NCBI RefSeq assembly: GCF_009363075.1
Contig: NZ_CP045293.1
Coordinates: 1,054,001-1,118,000 of the forward strand
DNA: 64,000 nucleotides
Reading direction: 5' to 3'
DNA from: Paenibacillus guangzhouensis
Lineage (GTDB): Bacteria > Bacillota > Bacilli > Paenibacillales > Paenibacillaceae
Part shown: positions 27,662 through 36,432 of the stretch, piece after piece
How the letters are laid out: each line of letters begins with the position of its first letter
Numbering within the stretch: the stretch's first letter is position 1
Program-made: the position numbers and the translations under genes
The notes under the pieces: generated by a model
Databases searched by the model: none
What the model was told of the DNA's origin: nothing
Seen by the model: the letters and a program-made list of their open reading frames with translations, nothing else

Positions 27662-28288
27662 ATGACGAATCAAACGGATTCTCATGAGACAGAACCAAAT
27701 GAACCACAAGAACAGCCTGGCACAAGCAAACTGAAAAATGAAGCAGTTGAATGGGCAAAGGCCATTGCTATTGCTGTCGTCTTAGTCGTAGTCATACGTT
27801 GGTTCGTATTTGCTCCCTTCATGGTAGACGGGCCATCGATGCAGCCGAATTTTCATACGGGTGAGCGAGTCATTGTGAATAAGTTCTTATACGATTTCCG
27901 TGCGCCAAAGCCAGGTGAAGTCGTTGTATTCCATGTACCGCAGGAAAAGCGTGATTACATTAAACGCGTCATTGCTGTCGCAGGTGATACGGTGAAGGTG
28001 CAAGGCGACGAAGTCTATGTCAACGGCAAAAAAATTAACGAGCCGTACATTCAAGGCGTCTTGGATGAGTATCATGCCAAAGGGGAACAATATAACAATC
28101 TGCGCGATTTCCCGAATGCGGAAGTAACGGAGGAGAAAGTTCCTGAGGGTCATATCTTTGCGATGGGTGATAATCGCCGTAACAGTACGGACAGCCGAAT
28201 GATCGGATATATTGACTTAAAAGAGGTCGTTGGACGTGCAGAAGTCGTATTCTGGCCGTTCAAAGACATTACAATCGTGAATCACTAG
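27662..28288 (+). CDS. lepB: Type I signal peptidase
   Basis: This enzyme removes signal peptides from secreted proteins. After a Glu/Gln-rich cytoplasmic N-terminus, one membrane helix (about 37-53) leads to the catalytic Ser in DGPSMQPNF and the Lys in KRDYIKRVIAVAGD. The later boxes GDNRRNSTDSR and VVGRAEVVFWPF are also present. The 208 residues and single membrane anchor match the Sip-type peptidases of Gram-positive bacteria. Its place between rplS and rbgA is common in Paenibacillus-like genomes. Confidence 0.95.
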   Translation: MTNQTDSHETEPNEPQEQPGTSKLKNEAVEWAKAIAIAVVLVVVIRWFVFAPFMVDGPSMQPNFHTGERVIVNKFLYDFRAPKPGEVVVFHVPQEKRDYIKRVIAVAGDTVKVQGDEVYVNGKKINEPYIQGVLDEYHAKGEQYNNLRDFPNAEVTEEKVPEGHIFAMGDNRRNSTDSRMIGYIDLKEVVGRAEVVFWPFKDITIVNH

Positions 28289-28319
28289 ACTTGAACATAG
28301 TAAGGGTAGGTGAGAGACG

Positions 28320-29195
28320 GTGACGATTCAATGGTTCCCTGGACATATGACGCGAGCGCGTCGTGAAATCCAGGAAAAGCTGAAGCTGATCGATGTAGTG
28401 ATTGAACTGCTCGATGCACGTCTGCCGCTGTCAAGCCGCAATCCGATGATTGATGAGATTTTGCAAGGGAAGCCAAGGATGATCGTGCTGAATAAGGCGG
28501 ATTTGGCGGACCCGGCGGTGACAGAGAAATGGGTAACATATTTCAAAAATGAAGGCATTACTGCCTTCCCGATCGATGCGTCGAACGGGACACGTGTACA
28601 GGATATTCCTGCGCAAGCGAAGGTGCTGTTTCAAGATAAAATTCAGAAACAACTCAATCGGGGTATGAAACCGCGTGCGATTCGTGGATTGATCGTCGGC
28701 ATACCGAATGTGGGAAAATCGACATTAATTAATCGACTAGCAGGCCGTAACATAGCAGCAACGGGAGATCGCCCAGGCGTGACGAAGGGGCAGCAGTGGA
28801 TCAAAATCGGAACGGAAATGGAACTGCTGGATACACCAGGTATTCTATGGCCGAAGTTCGAAGATCAGGATGTCGGTTACCGATTAGCTGTGACCGGCGC
28901 GATCAAAGAGCAGGTCATTAATATTGAAGACGTTGCCTTCTTCGCGATCAAATACATGACACAGTATTATTGGGATACGCTCCAAGAGCGATTCGAACTT
29001 ACGAAAAAACCGGAAGACTTGGATGTTCCAGACGAAATCGTCCAGGTGATGGAAGAGATCGGACGTAAACGTGGTTGTATTATGAGCGGTGGGCGCGTGG
29101 ATCTTGAGAAAGCATCGGGTGTGATTCTACGCGAGTTACGCGCAGGGAAGATGGGAAGATTCTCGCTTGAAGTTCCATTATCGTTCATGCTGTAA
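28320..29195 (+). CDS. rbgA: Ribosome biogenesis GTPase RbgA (YlqF)
   Basis: RbgA is needed for late 50S assembly. It is a circularly permuted GTPase: the G4 motif NKADL comes first, then G1 [10 protein letters not shown]2 near [11 protein letters not shown] and G3 DTPG. The N-terminus [14 protein letters not shown] is typical. GTG 28320 follows GGTGAGAGACG. Length 291 is normal. Neighbours rplS and rnhB match the B. subtilis order. Confidence 0.96.
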   Translation: MTIQWFPGHMTRARREIQEKLKLIDVVIELLDARLPLSSRNPMIDEILQGKPRMIVLNKADLADPAVTEKWVTYFKNEGITAFPIDASNGTRVQDIPAQAKVLFQDKIQKQLNRGMKPRAIRGLIVGIPNVGKSTLINRLAGRNIAATGDRPGVTKGQQWIKIGTEMELLDTPGILWPKFEDQDVGYRLAVTGAIKEQVINIEDVAFFAIKYMTQYYWDTLQERFELTKKPEDLDVPDEIVQVMEEIGRKRGCIMSGGRVDLEKASGVILRELRAGKMGRFSLEVPLSFML

Positions 29196-29216
29196 GACGA
29201 TATAGATTAAACCATA

Positions 29217-29281
29217 AAACCGTGCTTTTTGTGAAAGTACTCCCTAAAAGATAGGGATTCACAAAAGGGCACGGTTTTTTT
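29217..29281 (+). terminator. Terminator after rbgA
   Basis: AAACCGTGC pairs with GCACGGTTT, and a second inner stem (TTTTGTGAA / TTCACAAAA) extends the hairpin around a CCCTAAAAGATAGGG knot, followed by a T run. Confidence 0.88.
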
Positions 29282-29306
29282 GTGTTTGCAGATATGATTT
29301 AGTTAT

Positions 29307-29849
29307 TTACATCGTTTCTTTGGAGCCCCGCGGGAACAAGGTATAGCTGAAGCTGATCAGGAAATCGATACCCAAGACGATCGACCATCCGCGAACGACA
29401 TTGAATAACGATTCCGTACGAGCAGGATCGTCTACAAGAAGGATGATCCCATACAGAATGCCGCACCCGATCAGCCAAGCGAGAAGATGCAGCAGCCAGC
29501 CGATGCGCTCGTGACGGGCATGAGCCGCGCCGTGCTTAGGTTTCTTCGCGGGTGCGGGACCGTTCGCGAACCGGTGTGCGAACCGTTCATCGGCCCAGCG
29601 AATCATTCGATGGCCGTAGGCGATCGATGCGCCGATGTAGATTGCAGCGATGCCGTGTGCCATGGTGGCGACTGCGCCTGAGCGCAAATCCAGCAGCGTG
29701 GCGATGAGCAGCGCAAGATCGACGACGGGTGTCATGAGCAGCAGTCCTGCCCCTAGCTTTTTGCGCTTCAAGATGTATCGGCAGAACAGGCCTGCGAGAA
29801 CGAATACCCAGAATCCAATTTCACATCCAATAATGAATGCTGTAATCAT
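29307..29849 (-). CDS. Multi-pass membrane protein of unknown function
   Basis: The 180-residue protein has about five hydrophobic helices, a short Ala/Pro/Lys/His-rich cytoplasmic loop in the middle, and ends in YTLFPRGSKETM. I cannot name the family. The start is placed at 29849, where AAGGAG precedes MITAFIIGCE; the longer frame from 29888 lacks a ribosome site. It is divergent from the tetR gene with two repeated motifs in between, so it is the likely target of that regulator. Confidence 0.8.
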   Translation of the reverse strand: MITAFIIGCEIGFWVFVLAGLFCRYILKRKKLGAGLLLMTPVVDLALLIATLLDLRSGAVATMAHGIAAIYIGASIAYGHRMIRWADERFAHRFANGPAPAKKPKHGAAHARHERIGWLLHLLAWLIGCGILYGIILLVDDPARTESLFNVVRGWSIVLGIDFLISFSYTLFPRGSKETM

Positions 29850-29902
29850 TGTTGATCTCCTTTGCATCGTGTTGCATGAAGGCAGCAACGCGAATGTTTT
29901 CT

Positions 29903-29955
29903 TTTTAGTACAACTGTATTATTTAGTTCGAGGTTATTTTAGCACGATTGTATTA
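29903..29955. promoter_or_regulatory. Direct-repeat operator and promoter of the tetR divergon
   Basis: TTTTAG[TC]AC[AG]A[CT]TGTATTA occurs twice, at 29903-29921 and 29937-29955, 34 bp apart (about three helical turns). The first contains the palindrome TACAACTGTA. The second covers the tetR -35 (TTGTAT, 29948-29953); TACAAT at 29971-29976 follows after 17 bp. Repressor binding here would control both divergent genes; this is an inference from layout. Confidence 0.6.
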
Positions 29956-29982
29956 AAAAAACAATAGTGATACAATGGGGGC

Positions 29983-30585
29983 ATGCCTAAAATTGTGAAC
30001 CATGAAGAACGACGGGAACAACTTGCGGAAGCAGCTTGGCGTGTCATACGCCGAGAAGGGTTGGAAGGAGTCACTGTGCGAAGTGTCGCGGAAGAAGCGG
30101 GGATGTCCCTAGGCTCGCTGCGGCATTATTTCGTGACACAGTCCGAGCTGCTTGCTTTTTCGATGCGGATGGTCTCCGATCGCGTCAACCGGCGTATTGC
30201 GAAATTGCCGTTGAACGGTGAGCTACGGCACGATATCGAACTCGTCATCGGAGAAATGATGCCGCTAGATGAGGAGCGGCTCGCGGAATCGGAGGTATGG
30301 GTATCTTTTATCGGCAGGTCGTTGGTGGATCCTACCTTCCGCGAGCTCAGTCAGGAGGTCCATATGGCGCTCTACAATGGGTTCCGCCGTATTGTTCAGG
30401 GATTGATCCAGATGAAGCTGACGAAGGAAGACGTCGATGCGGAGCTGGAGACGCGGCGTTTGCACGCCTTGGTGGACGGGCTCGTCATTCATAGTGTCAC
30501 GAATGCGAAGCGCCATAACCCGGATGACATGTGGCGGGTCGTGAAGCTGCATTTGGACGAGCTGATCGTGAATGAAATTAGTTAA
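29983..30585 (+). CDS. TetR-family transcriptional regulator
   Basis: The N-terminal helix-turn-helix is VTVRSVAEEAGMSLGSLRHYF (helices in residues about 27-50), followed by an all-helical ligand domain with REL and LHALVDGLVIH stretches seen in the BetI/PksA-like branch. Length 200 is normal. There is no ribosome site, and the -10 TACAAT ends only 6 bases before ATG, so the mRNA is probably leaderless. It is divergent from the membrane-protein gene. The inducer is unknown. Confidence 0.9.
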   Translation: MPKIVNHEERREQLAEAAWRVIRREGLEGVTVRSVAEEAGMSLGSLRHYFVTQSELLAFSMRMVSDRVNRRIAKLPLNGELRHDIELVIGEMMPLDEERLAESEVWVSFIGRSLVDPTFRELSQEVHMALYNGFRRIVQGLIQMKLTKEDVDAELETRRLHALVDGLVIHSVTNAKRHNPDDMWRVVKLHLDELIVNEIS

Positions 30586-30598
30586 TCTTGTGCATAGA

Positions 30599-30661
30599 AG
30601 CGCCTTAGGAAGTGACGGCCGACGTGGTAGGGTTCGGGTCATCTTCTTGAGGCGCTCTTTC
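30599..30661 (+). terminator. Terminator after tetR
   Basis: AGCGCCTTAGGAAG-TGAC pairs with GTCATCTTCTTGAGGCGCT (long stem, one bulge), followed by CTTTCT. The T run is short. Confidence 0.65.
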
Positions 30662-30663
30662 TA

Positions 30664-30672
30664 TGTTAGAAT
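30664..30672 (+). promoter_or_regulatory. Extended -10 promoter of rnhB
   Basis: TGT-TAGAAT is an extended -10 (TGn plus TAGAAT), 68 bp before the rnhB start. No strong -35 is seen, as is usual for extended -10 promoters. Confidence 0.5.
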
Positions 30673-30739
30673 AGAGAGACGTGGATGAATACATAGCACG
30701 TAAAGAAATAGGTTGATAGAGTTAAGAGGTGTTCTAGAG

Positions 30740-31375
30740 ATGGAAGAAATCGTAGATATGCTAGCATTCGAGCGCGAATATGGCGCGCAGAACTATAAAC
30801 GAATTGCAGGGATTGATGAAGTAGGGCGCGGCTGTATGTTCGGCGATGTCGTGGCGGCGGCGGTGATCTTGGAGGAAGGTATCGAAATTGAAGGGATCAA
30901 TGATTCGAAGAAGCTAACCGAGAAGAAACGCAATGCGCTCTATGACGTTATTATCGAGCAAGCTGTGGCCTATGCCATCGTGAGAGTCGATGCTGAGACG
31001 GTAGATCGCATCAATATCAAACAAGCGGCAAGGCTGGCGATGAAGCAAGCGGTAGAACAGTTATCGGTTGAGCCTGATTTTTTGTTGGTCGATGCGGAGA
31101 AGGTAGATTGTAACCTTCCGCAGCTCGCTCTTGTCAAAGGGGATGCACGTAGCCAATCGATTGCCGCGGCATCCATCTTGGCGAAAGTTACACGCGATCG
31201 TCTATGCGTCGATGAATGGGATGCGATGTACCCGGAATACGGCATTGCGATTCATAAAGGATACGGGACGAAGCTTCATCGGGAAAAAATTGCAGCGCTC
31301 GGACCAACTCCGATGCATCGGAAATCGTTCATACGTAATATTTTGGCGGAGTTAGAGCAGCCTGTCTTGTTCTAA
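30740..31375 (+). CDS. rnhB: Ribonuclease HII
   Basis: RNase HII removes RNA and single ribonucleotides from DNA duplexes. Catalytic acidic residues are in AGIDEVGRG, LLVDAEKV and KGDARSQSIAAASILAKVTRD; HKGYGTKLHRE and GPTPMHRKSF are typical. ATG 30740 follows AAGAGGTG (211 aa). One oddity: the usual G-P-L-A-G-P loop after DEVGRG is replaced by CMFGD, next to the active site, although the catalytic residues remain. Confidence 0.94.
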   Translation: MEEIVDMLAFEREYGAQNYKRIAGIDEVGRGCMFGDVVAAAVILEEGIEIEGINDSKKLTEKKRNALYDVIIEQAVAYAIVRVDAETVDRINIKQAARLAMKQAVEQLSVEPDFLLVDAEKVDCNLPQLALVKGDARSQSIAAASILAKVTRDRLCVDEWDAMYPEYGIAIHKGYGTKLHREKIAALGPTPMHRKSFIRNILAELEQPVLF

Positions 31376-31465
31376 GTCATGATTGGATGCAATCAGACCG
31401 ATAAATAGAGGAGAGATAACTCTCGAATGCCGTCGCTTCAGGAAGTGACGAGGGGGGATAGAAAT

Positions 31466-33460
31466 ATGAATATCGGACAAATGGTTCGCGGTCTCCTCGG
31501 TGATGTCAAGTCGGGCGATGCGAAGCAATTAGAACTTAAACCGGGTCAAGTCGTCCGCGGCGTTGTCACTGAGGTGTCGGAGGATGGACAAGAAGCGGTT
31601 CTGAATATTAATGGTACGCAGGTGAAGGCCAAATTGGAGACACCCCTTGCTCCGGGACAGTCAACGATGCTGCAAGTTCAGCCAGAGACCGAGCAAGGGC
31701 TGGTCGTCTTGAAGCCGTTGCAATCTTCTCCAGGTGTACCGATCGCTGAGCAATCGCTTGGGGATGTGCTGAAATCCGTTGGATTACCGGATCAGAAGTG
31801 GGCGCGCGAGTTAATCCAGCTGATGCAGCAGAATGGTGTGCCCATAACGAAGGAGACGGCAGAGCAGATGCGTGCTGTGATGGCGCAGGTGCCGCAAGGC
31901 GTCTCGCAGGAAGATTGGATGCAGGCTTCGGCGCTGGCATTCAAGCGTGGTCTGCCGCTCACGCAAGAGACGGTGAAGGCGCTGCATCAAGTGCTGTTCG
32001 GCAAGCCGCTCACGCAGCTGCTTGCCACGCTCCAGCTCCAGCTCGCGGACGCGCTGGAGCAGCAGCCCGCCGCGCCGCAGGCATCGCGCGGCGCAGGGGA
32101 AGCCCCGCCGCCTGCGGCAGGCGGGGCCCCTACAGCCGCGCCCGCGCCGGCTTCGCTCGGCGGCGCGCGCGCGGGCGCAGCACCGCTGCTGCTAACGCAG
32201 GCAGCAGCGGTGCTGCAAGAGCTGGCCGCGGCTGCGCAGCCCGCGGCAGCGCCTAGCGCGGCCGGCACAGCCGCCGCGCCGGCGCCGGCGCAAGCTGCGC
32301 CAGGGGCGAATGCCCCGAGCGCAGCAGCGCAAGGGCTTGGTGCGCCAGCTTCGCAGGGCGCACCAAGTGGTGCCGCAGCGAGCTCAGCTGCTGCGGCGGT
32401 GCAAGGCCAGGCAGCCCCGGCTGAACCGGGGGCTGCGCGGCCCGTGAATGTAGCGGCGCAGCAGACATCCGCGCCGCTAGCAACACCGCAAGCGGCTGCG
32501 TCTGCAGCATCGACGCAGCCCTTGCAGACCTCGTCAGCACCAGCACAACAGGGTGGTGCTGCCTTGAATACGGATGCGAATCCAGCACAGGTGACTTCGA
32601 CACCGGTGTCTACCGAGGGAGAAGGACAGCCGCACAAGGCAATCCAAGAACCATGGATTGGCCGTGTGTTGAAGCTGCTTGGCGTTGAACATGAGCAGAC
32701 CGCTTGGAAGACGTTAGAGGTGTCCAACCTATCCCAAGGAACAGCAGCAAAAGGGTCTGAACCCGCTGCATTAATGCATAACCCTAATATAGGCTCAGGT
32801 ACGCAGGCTGCCCAAGAGATTGCCAGATGGGTGAAACCGTCGATGGAGCTTCCATTGCAGGGGATGCCGTTACCCCATGCTACGGGTACGGCGCCAGCCC
32901 AGGCCTCGCCTGACACACTGAAACAGGTACTTTTACAACTGATACAATCCGACGATGTGCCGCCTGTGCTCAAAGACACGGCGCAGCAGCTCGTGAACCA
33001 AATTACAGGTCAGCAATTAATGTTATCGAATGATCGGAGCGCTCCTTTTGCGCATGTGAGTCTATTTATCCCCCTTAAAAATGCGGAAGGCGAAGAAACA
33101 GCGACCGTCCATATCCAGACACGTAAAGGAAAACGGGGTGAACTGGATGCAGGCAATTGTCATCTCTGGTTCGATCTAAATTTACGTGCCTTAGGACGAA
33201 CGATTGCAGATGTAAGTGTAGTCGATCGGATCGTGTCACTGAAGCTGCTGAATGATCAAGAATGGCTCGCACCGATGGTTCAAGAACGACGTCCAGAAAT
33301 TGAAGCTGTACTCGCAGAGATCGGTTATCAACTCATTTCGTTGCAGACGGCTCCTGTTCCAGTGAAGCAGGACCATTCGAAATCTTCAGCTGCACTCGGT
33401 GAGCAACCGGCTTCGGCCTATACGCCACCTGACTATAAAGGAGTGGATCTTCTCGTATGA
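31466..33460 (+). CDS. ylqG: YlqG-like protein with FliK-type C-terminal domain
   Basis: The N-terminus (MNIGQMVRGLLGDV, then a small beta-rich domain) and the C-terminal 150 residues (HVSLFIPLKNAEGEETATVH, HLWFDLNLRALG, and EIEAVLAEIGYQL) resemble the hook-length-control family. The genomic slot rnhB-X-flhB-like matches B. subtilis ylqG. In between lies a low-complexity Ala/Pro/Gln/Gly linker (about residues 195-370) encoded by very GC-rich DNA unlike its neighbours. The start is ATG 31466 after AGGGGGGAT (664 aa). The role is not established; a link to flagellar export is inferred. Confidence 0.8.
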   Translation: MNIGQMVRGLLGDVKSGDAKQLELKPGQVVRGVVTEVSEDGQEAVLNINGTQVKAKLETPLAPGQSTMLQVQPETEQGLVVLKPLQSSPGVPIAEQSLGDVLKSVGLPDQKWARELIQLMQQNGVPITKETAEQMRAVMAQVPQGVSQEDWMQASALAFKRGLPLTQETVKALHQVLFGKPLTQLLATLQLQLADALEQQPAAPQASRGAGEAPPPAAGGAPTAAPAPASLGGARAGAAPLLLTQAAAVLQELAAAAQPAAAPSAAGTAAAPAPAQAAPGANAPSAAAQGLGAPASQGAPSGAAASSAAAAVQGQAAPAEPGAARPVNVAAQQTSAPLATPQAAASAASTQPLQTSSAPAQQGGAALNTDANPAQVTSTPVSTEGEGQPHKAIQEPWIGRVLKLLGVEHEQTAWKTLEVSNLSQGTAAKGSEPAALMHNPNIGSGTQAAQEIARWVKPSMELPLQGMPLPHATGTAPAQASPDTLKQVLLQLIQSDDVPPVLKDTAQQLVNQITGQQLMLSNDRSAPFAHVSLFIPLKNAEGEETATVHIQTRKGKRGELDAGNCHLWFDLNLRALGRTIADVSVVDRIVSLKLLNDQEWLAPMVQERRPEIEAVLAEIGYQLISLQTAPVPVKQDHSKSSAALGEQPASAYTPPDYKGVDLLV

Positions 33461-33774
33461 ACCGGGTGAATCCGAAGCAGGAATCTGTACCCGAAAGTGT
33501 CCACTTCAAGAAAGCTGTTGCGTTGAAGTATGAACCAGGCCTCGCAGAGGCACCGAAGGTAGTTGCCAAAGGGCGCGGCCATTTGGCCCAAGCGATTCTA
33601 GATAAAGCAAAAGAAAGTGGTGTCGCGATTCAAGAAGACCCCTCCCTCGTAGAGGTGTTATCGAAGATTGATGTTGATCAGCAAATTCCAGCGGAGCTGT
33701 ATCAACTCGTTGCAGAGATACTCAGCTTCGTCTATCGCACCGATCAGCAAGCAGATCGTAGGCAGGAGTCATGA
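33457..33774 (+). CDS. ylqH: YlqH, FlhB cytoplasmic-domain homologue
   Basis: The 105-residue protein resembles the cytoplasmic half of the flagellar export switch protein FlhB: AVALKYEPGLAEAPKVVAKGRGHLAQ, then EDPSLVEVLSKIDVDQQIPAELYQLVAEILSF (given in parts). It has no membrane segment, and the FlhB self-cleavage motif NPTH is replaced by an APKV region, so it should not autocleave. It overlaps ylqG by 4 bp and yraN by 4 bp, indicating tight coupling. Confidence 0.88.
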   Translation: MNRVNPKQESVPESVHFKKAVALKYEPGLAEAPKVVAKGRGHLAQAILDKAKESGVAIQEDPSLVEVLSKIDVDQQIPAELYQLVAEILSFVYRTDQQADRRQES

Positions 33775-34127
33775 ATCGTAGAGCATTAGGTACGGAAGCG
33801 GAGAAACTAGCAGAACAGTATCTTCGAACACGAGGATACATGTTTATCGCTCGGAATTGGCGCTGTCGCAGTGGGGAGATTGACCTTATTTTTCGAGATC
33901 AAGAGGTCATTGTGTTCGTCGAGGTACGCAGTCGTTCGAACCCGTCGCGATATGGTATGGCGATTGAATCGATTGATGCACGGAAGCAGAGGCAGGTGCG
34001 TGGGACGGCAGAGGTATTTCTCTACCAACAGCGAATGTCTGCGAATGCCGTACGGTTCGATGTCATTACCATTCACTTTCATGGGAATCAAGATCCGGAA
34101 TTAAAGCATTGGCAAGCAGCGTTCTAA
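33771..34127 (+). CDS. YraN family (UPF0102) putative nuclease
   Basis: The family has an endonuclease-like fold. The conserved core is visible: GTEAEKLAEQYLRTRGY, NWRCRSGEIDLIFRD and VFVEVRSRS, which hold the D/E-x-K type residues, then SIDARKQRQV and RFDVITI. The 118 residues overlap ylqH by 4 bp. The cellular role is not known; proximity to dprA and comM homologues in many genomes hints at DNA processing. Confidence 0.9.
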   Translation: MNRRALGTEAEKLAEQYLRTRGYMFIARNWRCRSGEIDLIFRDQEVIVFVEVRSRSNPSRYGMAIESIDARKQRQVRGTAEVFLYQQRMSANAVRFDVITIHFHGNQDPELKHWQAAF

Positions 34128-34156
34128 CTGAAACTTGAAGAGAGAAGGGAATTAAG

Positions 34157-34822
34157 ATGAAGCAAGCCGTGGCTGCACTTCATAAGGAAATCGTTAAGAC
34201 TGTAGACCTGCAATATGTCGTCTATACGCCAGCGGACTTTGATCCTGATGCAGGGAAGAAATGGCCTTTGATTTACTTCCTGCATGGCATCAACCAGCGG
34301 GGGGCGGACATCGAATTAGTCAAGAAATACGGGATACCGAACAACCTGGAAGCCGGTGAAGAGCTTCCGTTTATTGTCGTCTGTCCTCAATGTCCGGCAG
34401 GTTCATTCTGGCCGCTGGAGAATGATGGACTGATGGCTTTGCTAGGCGAAATTGTTGAGCAATATCCCGTGGATCGAGACCGAATCTATTTGACAGGTTA
34501 TAGCATGGGTGGGTATGGCACTTGGGATCTCGCATTGAATTATCCTGATACGTTCGCGGCAGCTGCTCCTGTCTGTGGCGGACTCATACCCGGACGTAAC
34601 CCTGAATCCTTGAAGTCATTGCCGATCTGGACGTTCCATGGCGATCAAGACAGCGTCGTGCCTATTCAGGAATCCAAATTGGTCGTTCAGGCGCTCCAAT
34701 CCATGGGATCTTCCGTACAGTTTACGATTTATCCGGGTGTAGACCACGATTCATGGACAGAGACCTATCGGAACCCCGCGTTATATGCATGGTTTTTGCA
34801 GCACACAAGGGCTGCGCAATGA
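34157..34822 (+). CDS. Alpha/beta hydrolase, esterase/phospholipase type
   Basis: The 221 residues form an alpha/beta hydrolase with the nucleophile elbow TGYSMGGYGTWDLA, the acid in TFHGDQDSVVP and the His in GVDHDSWTE. The oxyanion segment YFLHGINQRG lies near the N-terminus. There is no signal peptide, so it is cytoplasmic. The fold matches the PHB-depolymerase/carboxylesterase-like group, but the substrate cannot be told. It follows yraN by 29 bp and ends at a terminator. Confidence 0.85.
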   Translation: MKQAVAALHKEIVKTVDLQYVVYTPADFDPDAGKKWPLIYFLHGINQRGADIELVKKYGIPNNLEAGEELPFIVVCPQCPAGSFWPLENDGLMALLGEIVEQYPVDRDRIYLTGYSMGGYGTWDLALNYPDTFAAAAPVCGGLIPGRNPESLKSLPIWTFHGDQDSVVPIQESKLVVQALQSMGSSVQFTIYPGVDHDSWTETYRNPALYAWFLQHTRAAQ

Positions 34823-34837
34823 TGTGATATGAACAAG

Positions 34838-34886
34838 AAGAGTCATCCCGCCGCAGATCATGTGAGAACTGTACGAGATGACTCTT
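34838..34886 (+). terminator. Terminator after the hydrolase gene
   Basis: AAGAGTCATC (34838-34847) pairs with GATGACTCTT (34877-34886) around a 29-base loop, with a short T-rich end. Confidence 0.65.
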
Positions 34887-35049
34887 TATCGTTAGGGAAT
34901 GTGAATCAATTTTCATGCTTCATCACCGCATTATTCAGAAATAGAAAGGCGAATATACTTTCTAGAAGGTGCGGTTCACGCCTATACGTAGCAGAGTTTC
35001 AATCATAAGTAAAATAATGTAAAATAATCTGGGAGAGGGGAGATTACAA

Positions 35050-36315
35050 ATGTTCAAGCGCAAGTCTATTCGTCATGCCATTCTATTATCTCTAAGTCTA
35101 TCAATGTTATTCGTAGGTTTACCTACGACGCAGATTCATGCGGCTTCCGCGGAGACACGTATTCTATTGGATGGCTATGATCTGCCATTCTCCGCTGCAC
35201 CTACCGTGATTCAGGGTAGTACGATGGTGCCGTTTCGAAGCATCGCAGAAGCGCTGAATATTTCCGTCGAATGGAATCCGAAGGCGCAGACGATTACGGC
35301 GAAGAGCCGAGGCGTGGGGGAAGCGACAACGGTCATTCTAACCTTGAATAAGAAACAAGCCGTCGTCAATGGGGAAGCCGTAAATATTCCTATCGCGCCT
35401 ATTCAGATGAAAGGTTCGGTTCTGGTACCGCTTAGCTTCTTCAGCAAACAATTTGGAGCAGGGGTCGCTTGGGATGCAGGGACTAGACAGGTCTTAATTA
35501 CTTCTCCGCAGCAAGCGATATATCGATTGGGATTCTACGCGATCTCATCTTTTGCAGAACGTTCTTATGTGAATGAGTTTGATGGGGTTGCCTTCGGTTG
35601 GGCACGCATTCAAGAAGATGGTACGGTGACGACGTCCGGTAAAGATTTCTATTGGCCCAAAGCTTCCGGAGATGTCAGTCCTGAATCGATTGTTACAGAT
35701 GCAGCATCAGGAGGCGTGAAGCCTAGTCTGATGGTGTTCGCAGGGGATCGCGGCGGAGAACTTACGAAGATGATTGAAGATGATCAGCTTCGCGAGAAGG
35801 CCATTACGGACATCGTAGCGCTAGCCCGGGACAAAGGGTTTGGTGGGATTACACTGGATTTTGAAGGGTTAGGATTGACAGGTGATCGCGAGCAAGCAAA
35901 GCAGAGCTATACCAAATTTGTGAAGCAACTTGCAGAGCAGACAGGACCTGCAGGACTTCAGTTAAGTTTGGCGCTGCATCCTCTGAACAGCTCTTATCAA
36001 GGTTATGATTACAAGGCACTCGGGAAGGTGGCAGATGAACTGATCATTATGGCGTATGCCTATGAAGGGGAGAAGGGGCCGGAACCTTTAAAACGTGTTG
36101 ATGACGCGATTAAACTCGCGATGCAGGAGACTTCGAAGGACAAGCTGCTGCTCGGCATTTCGATGGGGAGCGAGAATGAACAGTCGATTTCCAGTAAAAT
36201 TGGTCTTGCCAAACGATATGATCTTAAGGGGATAGCGATCTGGCGGATCGGACTGATCGGTGACTCCTCTCTTGCGAAAATGAACGAGAGTACGATGAGG
36301 GCAAGCGGACAATAG
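35050..36315 (+). CDS. Exported stalk-domain protein with GH18-like domain
   Basis: A signal peptide (basic MFKRKSIRH, hydrophobic stretch, cut near IHA-AS) is followed by a copper-amine-oxidase-N-type stalk domain (about 35-150; FRSIAEALNISVEWNPKAQT, VPLSFFSKQFGAGVAWD) and a glycosyl-hydrolase-18-like barrel (about 155-415). GITLDFEGLG carries the catalytic Glu; the full DxxDxDxE is reduced, so activity is uncertain. Such two-domain proteins are common in Paenibacillus and act in the envelope or spore coat. Its terminator has been split by an IS element. Confidence 0.87.
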   Translation: MFKRKSIRHAILLSLSLSMLFVGLPTTQIHAASAETRILLDGYDLPFSAAPTVIQGSTMVPFRSIAEALNISVEWNPKAQTITAKSRGVGEATTVILTLNKKQAVVNGEAVNIPIAPIQMKGSVLVPLSFFSKQFGAGVAWDAGTRQVLITSPQQAIYRLGFYAISSFAERSYVNEFDGVAFGWARIQEDGTVTTSGKDFYWPKASGDVSPESIVTDAASGGVKPSLMVFAGDRGGELTKMIEDDQLREKAITDIVALARDKGFGGITLDFEGLGLTGDREQAKQSYTKFVKQLAEQTGPAGLQLSLALHPLNSSYQGYDYKALGKVADELIIMAYAYEGEKGPEPLKRVDDAIKLAMQETSKDKLLLGISMGSENEQSISSKIGLAKRYDLKGIAIWRIGLIGDSSLAKMNESTMRASGQ

Positions 36316-36332
36316 ATTCAGAAGGAATGAGA

Positions 36333-36347
36333 AAAGGCAGCACATGT
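36333..36347. terminator. Left half of a terminator split by the IS
   Basis: AAAGGCAGCACA (36333-36344) is the exact complement of TGTGCTGCCTTT at 37623-37634. Together with one copy of the TGT target they rebuild a 12-bp stem with a 3-base loop between two convergent genes. Confidence 0.85.
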
Positions 36348-36432
36348 TGGTATTATCCCCTTACGGTAGACAGTAAAAAAAAGAGTTCATGTTATGATGA
36401 ATTCAACACTGTTGACCGGAGGGGATTTTTTC

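Noticed and set aside
31987-32979. Long minus-strand open frame of 330 codons opposite ylqG
   Set aside because: It is a shadow of the GC-rich Ala/Pro linker; its composition is extreme (Ala, Ser, Cys, Gly), and it has no ribosome site or recognisable domain.
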